From assembly GCA_035370465.1 (NCBI GenBank), contig DAOOVW010000008.1, positions 10,982 through 45,483 of the forward strand: a stretch of DNA of 34,502 bases. The letters are read 5' to 3'. The stretch's first letter is position 1, and every line of letters starts with the position of its first letter. A program made the position numbers and the translations under genes. Source of the stretch: a bacterium (lineage in GTDB: Bacteria > Ratteibacteria > UBA8468 > B48-G9 > JAFGKM01). Below, one piece after another: positions 7,322-15,958 of the stretch. Under the pieces are notes generated by a model. The model had not been told where the DNA came from. It was given only the letters and a program-made list of their open reading frames with translations, and ran no database searches.

Positions 7322-8530
7322 ATGGACATGAATAAAATTGAGGAAAAATTTGAAATTATTAAAAAAAATACTGTTGAAATAATAAATGAGGATGAATTAA
7401 AGAAGAAAATAAGAAAGTCAATAGAGGAAAAAAGACCATTACGGGTAAAATATGGAATTGACCCAACTGCTCCTGAAATACATTTAGGTCATACAGTTCC
7501 AATAAAAAAACTAAGGGACTTTCAAAGATTGGGGGATAAAATTCTATTTCTTATTGGTGATTTTACTGCAAGAATTGGAGACCCAACTGGCAGAAAAGAA
7601 ACAAGACCTATCCTCTCTGTTGAAGAAATTAAAAAAAATTTATTAAGATATAGACAACAGGTTGCAAAACTCCTTGATATTGAGAAAGTTGAATTTGTGT
7701 ATAATTCTACATGGCTTGCTAAACTTAAACTTGAAGAAATAATAGAACTGACATCTATTTTTACTGTTGCTCAAATTCTTGAAAGAGATGATTTTACAAA
7801 AAGATATAAAGAAGGATATCCAATATATCTTCATGAATTTTTTTATCCACTTTTACAGGGATATGATTCTTATCATTTAAAAGCAGATATAGAAATTGGA
7901 GCAACAGAACAAAAGTTTAATTTACTTGCAGGAAGGACAATTCAGGAATTTTTTGGACAGAGTAAACAGGTTGTTATTACAATGCCTATTTTAGTTGGAA
8001 TAGATGGAAAATTAAAAATGAGTAAATCATATGGAAATCATATTCCAATAGAAACAACACCTGATGAAATGTTTGGGAAAATTATGTCAATTCCTGATGA
8101 CATTATGAAAGATTACTTTTTACTTCTTACAGGTATCCCTTCTGAAATTTTTAGTAAAAAAATAGAAGAAAACCCAAGACAGGCAAAGTGTTTTTTAGCA
8201 AAAGAAATTGTCAGAGAATTTTTTGGAGAAGAACAAGCAAGAAAAGCAGAAGATAAATTTAATAAAATTTTCAGAGATAAAGAAACTCCGGAAGAAATAC
8301 CTGAATTTAAAATCCCTGCCGACCTTCTTGAAGATAGCAAAGTAAATGTCATTGATTTAATATATGCCTCTGGAATTATTAGTTCAAAATCAGAAATAAA
8401 AAGATTAATTTCCCAAGGTGGAATTAAAATAAATGGAGAAAAAGTAAAAGATACTGATTTTGTTTTTGAAGTAAAGGACGGACAAATTATAAAAATAGGA
8501 AAAAGAAAATTTCTGAAAATAAAGAGGTGA
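7322..8530 (+). CDS. tyrS: Tyrosyl-tRNA synthetase
   Basis: Attaches tyrosine to tRNA-Tyr in the cytoplasm. The 402-residue protein has the class I signatures HLGH (54-57), preceded by YGIDPTAPE, and KMSKS (232-236). It ends in an S4 RNA-binding domain from about residue 340, containing LISQGGIKINGEKV. Length and the two motifs fit the bacterial TyrS subgroup found in Aquifex- and Clostridium-like organisms. The ATG at 7322 and a second at 7328 are both possible; the first sits closest to the promoter and gives a near-leaderless message. It heads a four-gene operon with an aldolase, folP and ruvX, all overlapping or nearly so. Confidence 0.97.
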   Translation: MDMNKIEEKFEIIKKNTVEIINEDELKKKIRKSIEEKRPLRVKYGIDPTAPEIHLGHTVPIKKLRDFQRLGDKILFLIGDFTARIGDPTGRKETRPILSVEEIKKNLLRYRQQVAKLLDIEKVEFVYNSTWLAKLKLEEIIELTSIFTVAQILERDDFTKRYKEGYPIYLHEFFYPLLQGYDSYHLKADIEIGATEQKFNLLAGRTIQEFFGQSKQVVITMPILVGIDGKLKMSKSYGNHIPIETTPDEMFGKIMSIPDDIMKDYFLLLTGIPSEIFSKKIEENPRQAKCFLAKEIVREFFGEEQARKAEDKFNKIFRDKETPEEIPEFKIPADLLEDSKVNVIDLIYASGIISSKSEIKRLISQGGIKINGEKVKDTDFVFEVKDGQIIKIGKRKFLKIKR

Positions 8531-8532
8531 AA

Positions 8533-9186
8533 ATGGAAAATATAAGAGAAAAACTAACTGAATATGGTAAAAAAATTGTAGAGAAAAAACTTGTTGCTGG
8601 CTCAGGTGGAAATATAAGTGCAAGAGAAGGAAATTTTGTTTATCTTTCTCCAAGCGGTTTTTTTCTTGATGATATAAAAAACAACGAGTGGGTAAAAGTT
8701 GATATAAAAACAGGTGAAATTTATGGAGAGTTAAAGCCAACATGTGAAATTTCAACGCATCTGGGTATTTATAAAGAAAGAGAAGATGTAAAAGTTGTTT
8801 TTCACACTCACCCACCATTAACAGTTGGGTTGATATCCTCTGGAATGGACTTTAAACCATTTTTTCCGGATTTTGTCGCTGTTTTAGGGAAAGAAGTTCC
8901 TGTAATTGATTATGTTCCACCAGGTGGAGAAGAAATGAGAAAAAGAGTTGTTGAAAAAATAAAAAATTCTAATGTAGTGCTGATAAGAAATCATGGTGCT
9001 ATTTGTATAGGAGAAACATTTAAAGAGGCATTTGCAAGAGCATGGCTGGTTGAAGATACAGCAAAAAGTTTAATTGCCTCACTTATATCTGGTAAATTAA
9101 GGTATTTTACAAAAAAGGAAATTAAAGGAATAGAAAACCTTGAATCAGAAGATTACAGAAAAGCAATCCTTAAAAAAATGGAATAA
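8533..9186 (+). CDS. Class II aldolase/adducin family protein, fuculose-phosphate-aldolase-like
   Basis: A 217-residue zinc aldolase. The catalytic acid and zinc ligands of L-fuculose-1-phosphate aldolase are recognisable as Glu72 (PTCEISTH), His91 and His93 (HTHPP) and His154 (NHGA), matching the E. coli FucA pattern closely. It should cleave a sugar phosphate to DHAP and an aldehyde, or act in a salvage step such as methylthioribulose-phosphate chemistry; the exact substrate is not decidable. I place the start at ATG 8533 because GAGGTGA lies just ahead of it; a GTG at 8527 would overlap the tyrS stop. Its stop overlaps the folP start (TAATG). The sugar cluster at 27-34 kb has a FucI-like isomerase but no aldolase of its own. 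Confidence 0.85.
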   Translation: MENIREKLTEYGKKIVEKKLVAGSGGNISAREGNFVYLSPSGFFLDDIKNNEWVKVDIKTGEIYGELKPTCEISTHLGIYKEREDVKVVFHTHPPLTVGLISSGMDFKPFFPDFVAVLGKEVPVIDYVPPGGEEMRKRVVEKIKNSNVVLIRNHGAICIGETFKEAFARAWLVEDTAKSLIASLISGKLRYFTKKEIKGIENLESEDYRKAILKKME

Positions 9187-10031
9187 TGAAAGAAAAATGG
9201 AAAGTTGATAAAAAGAATATTTTATTAAAAAATGTCCTGATAGCAGGGATATTAAATATAACCTCTGATTCTTTTTATGATGGTGGAAAATTTATTGATA
9301 TTGAAAAAGCAATTGTAAGAGGAAAAGAAATTATAAAGGATGGAGCGGATATAATTGATATAGGAGGAGAATCATCAAGACCTGGTAGTATTCCAATAAG
9401 TGAAAAAGAAGAAATTAAAAGAGTTATACCTGTAATAAAAGAACTTTCAAGTGAAAATATAATTATCTCAGTTGATACATATAAATCAAAAGTGGCAGAA
9501 GAAGCAATAAAAAATGGTGCAAAAATTATAAATGATATTTCTGCTTTAGAGATGGATAGGAAATTAGTAAATATATTAAAAACAAGTGAGTGTGGGTATG
9601 TTTTAATGCATATGAAAGGTACCCCAAAAATTATGCAAGAAAATCCATACTATAAAGACACAATTGGTGAAATCACAGAATTCTTTAAAGTAAAATTAGA
9701 ATATATTGAAAAAAATGGAATTGATATTGAAAGAGTTGTAATAGACCCTGGAATTGGATTTGGAAAAAGAGTTATTGATAATATCCTTATTCTAAAACAT
9801 CTTGATAAATTCAAAAAATTTAAGAGACCTATTTTTATTGGAACTTCAAGAAAAGCATTTATAGGGAAAATTTTGAATTTAGAAGTTGAACAACGACTTG
9901 AAGGTTCTCTTGCAACAGTTGTTTATGCATACTTAAAAGGAGGTAGAATTTTCAGGGTTCATGATGTAAAGGAAACAAAAAGAGTACTTGATATTATACA
10001 GGCAATAGAAAATGAGAATATTGGGACTTGA
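9186..10031 (+). CDS. folP: Dihydropteroate synthase
   Basis: Joins p-aminobenzoate to dihydropterin pyrophosphate in folate synthesis. All family motifs appear in order over 281 residues: NITSDSFYDGG, DIIDIGGESSRPG, INDISAL, MHMKGTPKIMQ, DPGIGFGK, GTSRKAFIG, and a terminal RVHDVKE. The length is standard. The start codon overlaps the aldolase stop, and the last 20 bases overlap ruvX, so translation of all three is probably coupled. Confidence 0.96.
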   Translation: MKEKWKVDKKNILLKNVLIAGILNITSDSFYDGGKFIDIEKAIVRGKEIIKDGADIIDIGGESSRPGSIPISEKEEIKRVIPVIKELSSENIIISVDTYKSKVAEEAIKNGAKIINDISALEMDRKLVNILKTSECGYVLMHMKGTPKIMQENPYYKDTIGEITEFFKVKLEYIEKNGIDIERVVIDPGIGFGKRVIDNILILKHLDKFKKFKRPIFIGTSRKAFIGKILNLEVEQRLEGSLATVVYAYLKGGRIFRVHDVKETKRVLDIIQAIENENIGT

Positions 10032-10455
10032 TATAGGGACAAAAAGAATAGGAGTTGCAATAAGCGATGAAAGTTGTACTATTGCAAGAGGACTTGGAAT
10101 TCTTGAAAGAAACGGGAAAGAGATAAATAAAATTAAAGAAATAATTGAAAAATATAATATTGAAAAAATTATTTATGGACTTCCTTTAAGGATGGATGGT
10201 TCAATAAGTGGACAAACAGAATTAGTTATTTCCTTTATTTCAAAACTAAAAAACGAGATAAAAATCCCTTTAAAAGAATGGGATGAAAGATTGAGCACAA
10301 AAAATGCAGAAACAATTTTAATTCAAGCAGACATAAGTAGGAAAAAAAGAAAAAAACTTATTGATAAACTTTCTGCTCAAATAATTTTACAGAATTACCT
10401 TGATTCAAAAACCCTTGAAAATAAAACCATTGAGGATATAGAACATGAATATTAA
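10012..10455 (+). CDS. ruvX: Putative Holliday junction resolvase / pre-16S rRNA nuclease (YqgF family)
   Basis: This 147-residue RNase H-like protein opens with the family signature MRILGLDIGTKRIGVAISD, in which Asp7 is a catalytic acid. It continues with YGLPLRMDGS, WDERLSTKNAE and a DKLSAQIILQNYL helix. YqgF proteins process the 5' end of 16S rRNA and have been proposed as Holliday junction resolvases. It ends the tyrS operon, overlapping folP by 20 bases. No terminator is visible after it. Confidence 0.93.
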   Translation: MRILGLDIGTKRIGVAISDESCTIARGLGILERNGKEINKIKEIIEKYNIEKIIYGLPLRMDGSISGQTELVISFISKLKNEIKIPLKEWDERLSTKNAETILIQADISRKKRKKLIDKLSAQIILQNYLDSKTLENKTIEDIEHEY

Positions 10456-10546
10456 CTTGCTTGATAAAATTTTTCATGGAGTCAAAATAAAAATACAAAA
10501 AGTAAGAATAAAAAAGTGTTATTACTATATTCCCCTCTACACATTT

Positions 10547-10575
10547 TTGACTTTTTATGTATGACTGGTTATAAT
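10547..10575 (+). promoter_or_regulatory. Near-consensus sigma-70-type promoter
   Basis: TTGACT (10547-10552) and TATAAT (10570-10575) are separated by exactly 17 bases. A leader of about 34 bases carrying AAAAAGGAG leads to the ATG at 10616. This is the strongest promoter match in the window and marks a new transcription unit after ruvX. Confidence 0.85.
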
Positions 10576-10615
10576 TCAAAAAATTAATAATTTAGCCAAT
10601 TAAAAAGGAGATATT

Positions 10616-11632
10616 ATGAGAAAAATTAAATGCGCAGTTGTTGGAACGGGTATTTTTGGCGAATTACATGTTGAAACATATGCCTCTTACGATAAGGCAG
10701 ACCTTTTAATTATTTGTGATTCAAATGAAGACAGAGTAAAAAAAGTAAGTAAGAAATATAATGTAAAATATACTCTGGACTATAAAGAAGTTGCAGAAAA
10801 TGAGGAAATAGAGGCAGTAAGTGTTGCAACTCCTGATTTTGCTCATAGAGATATAGTTGTTGAAATGCTCCAAAAGGGTAAACATGTTCTTGTTGAAAAA
10901 CCAATGGCAACAAATGTTAAAGATGCCGAAATAATGCTTGAAGCCGCCAAAGAAAGTGGAAAAATTTTAATGATTGATTTCCATAATAGATTTAATCCTG
11001 CGTTTATTCAGACAAAAGAGAGATTTGATAATGGGGACTTTGGAGATATTGGAATGATTTATACAAGAATGAGTGATGCAATATCTGTCCCTCTAAAATG
11101 GTTTTCCTGGTCAGACAAAAGTGGTCCACAATGGTTTTTATTCCCTCATATTGTTGACCTTGTAACATGGATAAGTGGAGAAAAGGTAAAAAAGGTTTAT
11201 GGTATAGGTAAAAAAGAAGTTTTAAAATCACATGGACTTGATATTTATGATACAGTAACAGGGATTCTTGATTTTGGAAAGTTTTATGCAACTGTTGAGA
11301 CATCATGGATTATACCTGAGGTATGGACATCAATATGTGATTTTTATTTTAAATTAGAAGGAAGTAAAGGAAGAGTTGAAGCGGATTTTGGAGATATGGG
11401 ATTGAAAATAGCATCTGATGTAAAAAAGACAATGGAAATTCCTTTATATACTGGATATATCCCAACTTATGGAAAATTACAGGGATTTCAACCACTACCA
11501 ATTATGTATTTTATTGATTGTATACTGGAAAATAAGAAACCATTTATTACTCCTGAAGAGGGTTTAGAAAATGTAAAAATAATTTCTTCTATTATAAAAT
11601 CAGTTGAGACAGGAAAAGTTGTTGAAATTTAA
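10616..11632 (+). CDS. Gfo/Idh/MocA family sugar oxidoreductase
   Basis: A 338-residue NAD(P)-dependent dehydrogenase-like protein. The Rossmann motif VGTGIFG is at the N-terminus, EKPMATN marks the catalytic lysine loop near residue 97, and the C-terminal alpha/beta domain is typical of the family. Such enzymes oxidise or reduce sugars, inositols or their derivatives; the substrate is unknown. A good ribosome site (AAGGAG) and a near-consensus promoter lie upstream. The next gene, a sugar-isomerase-like TIM barrel, starts 11 bases later, so the two form a mini-operon of the kind used for inositol-like or keto-sugar conversion. Confidence 0.9.
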   Translation: MRKIKCAVVGTGIFGELHVETYASYDKADLLIICDSNEDRVKKVSKKYNVKYTLDYKEVAENEEIEAVSVATPDFAHRDIVVEMLQKGKHVLVEKPMATNVKDAEIMLEAAKESGKILMIDFHNRFNPAFIQTKERFDNGDFGDIGMIYTRMSDAISVPLKWFSWSDKSGPQWFLFPHIVDLVTWISGEKVKKVYGIGKKEVLKSHGLDIYDTVTGILDFGKFYATVETSWIIPEVWTSICDFYFKLEGSKGRVEADFGDMGLKIASDVKKTMEIPLYTGYIPTYGKLQGFQPLPIMYFIDCILENKKPFITPEEGLENVKIISSIIKSVETGKVVEI

Positions 11633-11643
11633 GGAGGATAAAA

Positions 11644-12420
11644 ATGAAATTAGGAATAGTAACTTATCAGATTGCGGCTGATTGGGACATTGATACAATA
11701 ATTGAAAAGTGTAAGAAATTAGGTTATGAAGGTGTGGAATTAAGAACCGGCCATAAACACGGTGTTGAAACAACTCTTTCAAAACAAGAAAGAGAGGATA
11801 TTAAAAAGAAATTTCAAGAGAGCAATATTAAACTTGTTGGGCTGGGAAGTGTTTTTGAATATCATAGTCCCGATAAAGAAGAATTAAGAAAAAATATTGA
11901 AGGAACAAAGGAATATATAATTTTAGCCAAAGATGTAGGGGCAGAGGGAGTAAAAGTAAGACCAAATGCTTTTCCTGAAAATGTTCCAAGAGAAAAAACA
12001 ATAGAGCAGATTGGTATATCTTTGAGAGAAGTATCTTCTTTTGCTGCCGATTACGGGATAAAAATACGACTTGAAGTTCATGGGAAAGAAACATCCTATC
12101 CTTATTATATAAAACAAATGATAAATATAGCAAACCATCAAAATTTATATATTTGTTGGAATTCAAACATCACAGATATTGATGAAACAGGTTCAATTGA
12201 AAAAAATTTTAACCTGCTTAAAGATAAAATTGATATATGCCATATAAATGAGTTATGTAATGAATACCCGTGGATAGAACTTTTTAAACTTTTAAATCGT
12301 ATAAATTTTGATGGATTTTGTCTTGCAGAAATTCAGGCAAGTTCAGAACCAGATAGATTACTTTCTTATTATAAAGTTCTTTTTAACACTTATAATAAAA
12401 TTGTTCAAACTGAAAAATAA
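11644..12420 (+). CDS. Sugar phosphate isomerase/epimerase-like TIM barrel protein
   Basis: The 258-residue sequence has the AP-endonuclease-2/xylose-isomerase-like barrel pattern: GYEGVELR near residue 28, RLEVHG around 140, an ICHINE strand around 200 and LAEIQ near 235. These supply the usual metal-binding Glu/His positions. It is preceded by AAGGAGG and follows the Gfo/Idh/MocA gene closely, suggesting consecutive steps on one sugar. The stop lies four bases from that of the convergent msbA-like gene, with no room for a terminator. Confidence 0.85.
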   Translation: MKLGIVTYQIAADWDIDTIIEKCKKLGYEGVELRTGHKHGVETTLSKQEREDIKKKFQESNIKLVGLGSVFEYHSPDKEELRKNIEGTKEYIILAKDVGAEGVKVRPNAFPENVPREKTIEQIGISLREVSSFAADYGIKIRLEVHGKETSYPYYIKQMINIANHQNLYICWNSNITDIDETGSIEKNFNLLKDKIDICHINELCNEYPWIELFKLLNRINFDGFCLAEIQASSEPDRLLSYYKVLFNTYNKIVQTEK

Positions 12421-12424
12421 AAAA

Positions 12425-14218
12425 TTATGCGAATTGAAGTTGCCATAATGTATAGTACACCCCTTGCTTATCAAGTAGTTGCTGATGTGTTCCTTCTTCA
12501 ACAATTGTTCCATCTTTAAGAACAATTATTTTATTAACTTTTTTTAATGTTGAGAGTCGGTGAGCAATTATAAAAGATGTTCTATTTTCAAGTGTCTGGT
12601 CAATTGCTTTTTGTATCATTTTTTCTGATTCTGTGTCAAGAGAAGAAGTTGCCTCATCAAAAATTAAAATATCAGGGTCTTTATAAATTGCTCTTGCTAT
12701 TGAAATTAATTGCTTCTGCCCTCCTGATAAAGTTATTCCTCTTTCACCAACAATCGTATTTTCTCCTTCTGGCAAAGAATTTATTAACTGCGCTATTCCA
12801 TCCATTTTTATTACTTCTTTAAACCTTTCTTCATTTTCAAATCCAAGTGTTATATTTTCTTTAACTGTTGAATGAAATAAAACTGGTTGCTGTGAAACAA
12901 AACCAATATGCTGTCTTAAAGAATTTATTTTATATTCTTTAATATTTTTCCCATCAATTAAAATTTCACCTTTTTCAGGGTTATAAAATCTCAAAAGAAG
13001 TCCTACTAAAGTTGTTTTTCCAACGCCAGTTGGCCCAACTATCCCTATTTTTTCACTTTTTTCAACTATAAAACTTATTCCTTTTAAGACCTGTTTCCCT
13101 TCAAAAGAAAAAAACACATCTTTAAACTCAATATTTTTTTTAAGTCCCATAAAGACATCTTTCCCTTCTTCAACAACTGAACTTTCTGTATCAAGAACGG
13201 AAAATACTCTTGGTAAAGCAGAACTTGCCTGTTTTATCAATCCATATGTCTCTCCAATTCCTTTTAATGGACTTATCATTGAAAGAAGAGCAACAAAAAA
13301 CAAAAATAAAAAGCCAGTACTCATTCCCCCATTTATTATTTTAACTGCTCCGTAATAAATAAGTCCACTTGATGCAACTGCTCCTGCAAATTCAGTAAAT
13401 GGAGATATTATAAGCAATCTTTTTACCATACTTATTACATTTTTAAATATATTTTCATTTTCCTTCTTAAATTTCTCTTTCATATATTCTTCTCTGTTGT
13501 ACACCTTTATAATTTGCTGTCCATATACACTTTCATTTATAACATTACCAATTTCTCCATATGCTATCTGTATTTTTTTGCCTAATTTTCTTAATTTATT
13601 TCCCATTTTAAAAACAGGATAAAGAATAACAGGGAACATAAATATTGAAAGTAGACTCATTTTCCAATCAATTGTAAAAATTATTACAAAGTAGGAAAAA
13701 GTGAGTAATATTGGAAATACAAATTTAGGGAAAAATGATTCAAAAACAACATTTAGAAGGTTAACATCATAAATTATTCTTGTTGTTAATTCACCCGTTT
13801 GTTTTTTTGCAAAAAAATCATCTGATAAACTCATAATTTTTGTGTAAAGTAATTCCCTTACATCAGTCAATAACCTTGTTGAGAAACATCTATAAAAATA
13901 ATTCTGTAAATAAAAAAATAGCCCTTTAAGAAAAAGAATAGTTATTAAAAAAATAAGAAGGTATTTCAAAAGTAATAAGGATGGGAGTTGGTTTATTTTA
14001 AAAATCAATGGTTCTATTTTAATTTTTATAATTTGAGGTAAATTTTCTGGCAGAATAATTTTTTCTTTTTTAACAAGGACTTTATCCATTAAAGGTACTA
14101 TTGCTGAAAGAGAAACACCATTGGCAAAAACAGAAAGAATTGTAAAAAAGATACCTGCCACGAGTAAGTGCCACCTAACTTTTACATAATTTTTAATTTT
14201 AAAGAATTCTTTTATCAT
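12425..14218 (-). CDS. msbA: MsbA-like lipid A/lipid exporter, ABC half-transporter
   Basis: A 597-residue fused permease-ATPase. An N-terminal domain of about six membrane helices (to about residue 330) is followed by a nucleotide-binding domain with Walker A GPTGVGKTT near residue 393, Q-loop VSQQPVLF, signature LSGGQKQ, Walker B ILIFDEATSSLD and the switch histidine IIAHRLSTL. It would flip a lipid, most likely core-lipid A, across the inner membrane. Placement directly after lpxB with an ATGA overlap makes MsbA the best assignment over a drug exporter, although half-transporters are hard to tell apart by sequence alone. Confidence 0.85.
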   Translation of the reverse strand: MIKEFFKIKNYVKVRWHLLVAGIFFTILSVFANGVSLSAIVPLMDKVLVKKEKIILPENLPQIIKIKIEPLIFKINQLPSLLLLKYLLIFLITILFLKGLFFYLQNYFYRCFSTRLLTDVRELLYTKIMSLSDDFFAKKQTGELTTRIIYDVNLLNVVFESFFPKFVFPILLTFSYFVIIFTIDWKMSLLSIFMFPVILYPVFKMGNKLRKLGKKIQIAYGEIGNVINESVYGQQIIKVYNREEYMKEKFKKENENIFKNVISMVKRLLIISPFTEFAGAVASSGLIYYGAVKIINGGMSTGFLFLFFVALLSMISPLKGIGETYGLIKQASSALPRVFSVLDTESSVVEEGKDVFMGLKKNIEFKDVFFSFEGKQVLKGISFIVEKSEKIGIVGPTGVGKTTLVGLLLRFYNPEKGEILIDGKNIKEYKINSLRQHIGFVSQQPVLFHSTVKENITLGFENEERFKEVIKMDGIAQLINSLPEGENTIVGERGITLSGGQKQLISIARAIYKDPDILIFDEATSSLDTESEKMIQKAIDQTLENRTSFIIAHRLSTLKKVNKIIVLKDGTIVEEGTHQQLLDKQGVYYTLWQLQFA

Positions 14219-15312
14219 TTTTTCCCTTTTGTCAGTTCTAAAATAAATTCTGCAACTTTTTTGCTTACACCTTCCTCTCCAATTTTTTCTTTTAAATATT
14301 TAAAACTTTTAATTTCTTTTTGATATATTTCTTTTTTACCAATTAAATCAATAATATCTTTCTTCACCTTTTCTTTTGGTATTTTTTGTATATACTCAGG
14401 AACGACATTTTCTCCTATAAAAAGATTAACTGGACTTACCATGTTTAATTTTACCATACATCTACCAATAAAATAATTTAAAAAAGATGTTTTATAAAAA
14501 ACGATTAGTGGTTTCAATAAAAGAGATACTTCTAAATTAACAGTGCCACTTGTAGATAAAATTAAATCTGAATTTTCAATTAAAGTGTACGGGAAACCTT
14601 TAAAAATTTCAAACTCAATTCTTTTTCTTTTACATATTTTTTTTATAACCATTTCTATTTCCTCATCAAAAGATGAAATACCAACATCAAAATCAATTTC
14701 TTTTTTCAAGTCATAAACAATATCTAAAATTACAGGTAATGTGTAAGAAACCTCCTGTATTCTACTTCCAGGTAATATTCCAATCATCTTCTTATCTCTT
14801 TTTCTATCTTCTCCTTTTTTGATAAGGTCTACAACAGGATGCCCAAAATATGTACATTTTATCCCTTCTTTTTTATATATATTCTCTTCAAAAGGGAATA
14901 TTGGAATAACAAAATTTATATATTTTTTAATTTTTTTTATTCTTTTGTAATTATGAGCCCAAATTTTTGGAGGAATATAATAGACATTAAAAAATTTCCT
15001 TTTAAGTTTCTCTGCAACTTTAAGATTAAAAGCAGGGTTATCAATAAAAACAATTATATCTGGAATTCTTTTTTCAATTTCATAAATAATTTTTTTAAAA
15101 AATTTTAAATATGAGGGGAGTTTTAAAATAACAGAAGAATATCCCATATATCCAACTGGCATGCCTTTAATAATTTCAACACCAACTTCCTCAAGTATTT
15201 TTCCACCTGTCCCAAAAATTTCAATATCAGGATTTATTTCTTTGATATTTTTAGCAAGAATTGCTGCATAATTGTCCCCTGAAACTTCTCCTGTAAAAAT
15301 CCCTATTTTCAT
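14215..15312 (-). CDS. lpxB: Lipid-A-disaccharide synthase
   Basis: GT19 enzyme that joins UDP-diacylglucosamine and lipid X to form the lipid A disaccharide at the inner membrane. Recognisable segments are GEVSGDNYAA at the N-terminus, FIDNPAFN, YYIPPKIWAHN, FGHPVVDL, GILPGSR and a late STSGTVNLEVSLL. I start at ATG 15312 (MKIGIFTGEVSGD, 365 residues) because it matches the family N-terminus; an upstream ATG at 15336 would overlap pagL. One base separates it from the pagL stop, and its end overlaps msbA. Confidence 0.94.
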   Translation of the reverse strand: MKIGIFTGEVSGDNYAAILAKNIKEINPDIEIFGTGGKILEEVGVEIIKGMPVGYMGYSSVILKLPSYLKFFKKIIYEIEKRIPDIIVFIDNPAFNLKVAEKLKRKFFNVYYIPPKIWAHNYKRIKKIKKYINFVIPIFPFEENIYKKEGIKCTYFGHPVVDLIKKGEDRKRDKKMIGILPGSRIQEVSYTLPVILDIVYDLKKEIDFDVGISSFDEEIEMVIKKICKRKRIEFEIFKGFPYTLIENSDLILSTSGTVNLEVSLLLKPLIVFYKTSFLNYFIGRCMVKLNMVSPVNLFIGENVVPEYIQKIPKEKVKKDIIDLIGKKEIYQKEIKSFKYLKEKIGEEGVSKKVAEFILELTKGKK

Positions 15313-15313
15313 T

Positions 15314-15841
15314 TTAAAATGGATGAGAAATACCAAAAAGATAAAGATTTGAGTTAATTCCTGAATTTGGATGGTCTATTCCTGCATTTGAAATATGTCT
15401 ATATCTATATTCAAGAAAAATGATATTTTTTTTAAAAGAAAACTTAATACCTCCGCATATCTGGTCAACAAAATTAAAATTTGTTGATTGTTCATAAGTA
15501 TCCTGTGAAATATATATAATTCCACTTCCACCTTTTATATACGGAGAAATCCTTTTATTTCTAAAAAAATTGTATTTAAAGAAAAAAGCAAGTCCAACTT
15601 CAAAATTGTTTTCTGGCTTGTAAACATAAGAAACAAAAGGTTCTAACTGAAAATCCCAGACATCTGATAAAGGATAAGAAAAATCAACTGCAAAAATGGG
15701 AAATTGATAATCGGGTTGTCTTTCAAGTTTTCCTTCTCCATAACCAACAAAATAATCAATAGAAGAAGGTTTTTTTATATCAAAAGCATAAACATTAACA
15801 ACAAAAACAAAGAAACCAAATATTAAAATTCTTTTTTTCAT
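15314..15841 (-). CDS. pagL: PagL-type lipid A 3-O-deacylase (outer membrane)
   Basis: A 175-residue outer-membrane beta-barrel candidate. A signal peptide covers residues 1-19 (cut after VYA), alternating aromatic strands follow, and the C-terminus is Phe. The motif RHISNAG (148-154) carries the His149/Ser151 dyad of PagL, which removes the 3-linked acyl chain from lipid A. The acidic residue that completes the triad in characterised PagL is not evident at its usual spacing, where Asn163 sits. The gene leads a pagL-lpxB-msbA operon, tying the deacylase to lipid A synthesis. The promoter ends seven bases before the ATG. Confidence 0.82.
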   Translation of the reverse strand: MKKRILIFGFFVFVVNVYAFDIKKPSSIDYFVGYGEGKLERQPDYQFPIFAVDFSYPLSDVWDFQLEPFVSYVYKPENNFEVGLAFFFKYNFFRNKRISPYIKGGSGIIYISQDTYEQSTNFNFVDQICGGIKFSFKKNIIFLEYRYRHISNAGIDHPNSGINSNLYLFGISHPF

Positions 15842-15847
15842 AGAAAA

Positions 15848-15876
15848 ATTCTAAAACAATATTTTATAATTGTCAA
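15848..15876 (-). promoter_or_regulatory. Promoter of the pagL-lpxB-msbA operon
   Basis: On the minus strand TTGACA (15871-15876), a 17-base spacer, and TAGAAT (15848-15853). The predicted transcription start coincides with the pagL ATG (15841), so this operon's first message is probably leaderless. Confidence 0.78.
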
Positions 15877-15958
15877 ACTTCTCTTTATTTAACAATTATT
15901 TTGTTGACATAAAAAAAGAAGGTTGTTGATATAAAATTTAAAAAAATTCTACTTTTAA

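Noticed and set aside
8405..8818. 137-residue minus-strand frame across the tyrS/aldolase junction
   Set aside because: It lies antisense to two clear genes and its composition (Leu/Phe/Tyr-rich) is what the reverse frame of AT-rich coding DNA gives.
15904..15940. TTGACA with downstream TATAAA on the plus strand
   Set aside because: Spacing is about 20 bases and no plus-strand gene follows; it would only give antisense transcription into the ubiB-like gene.
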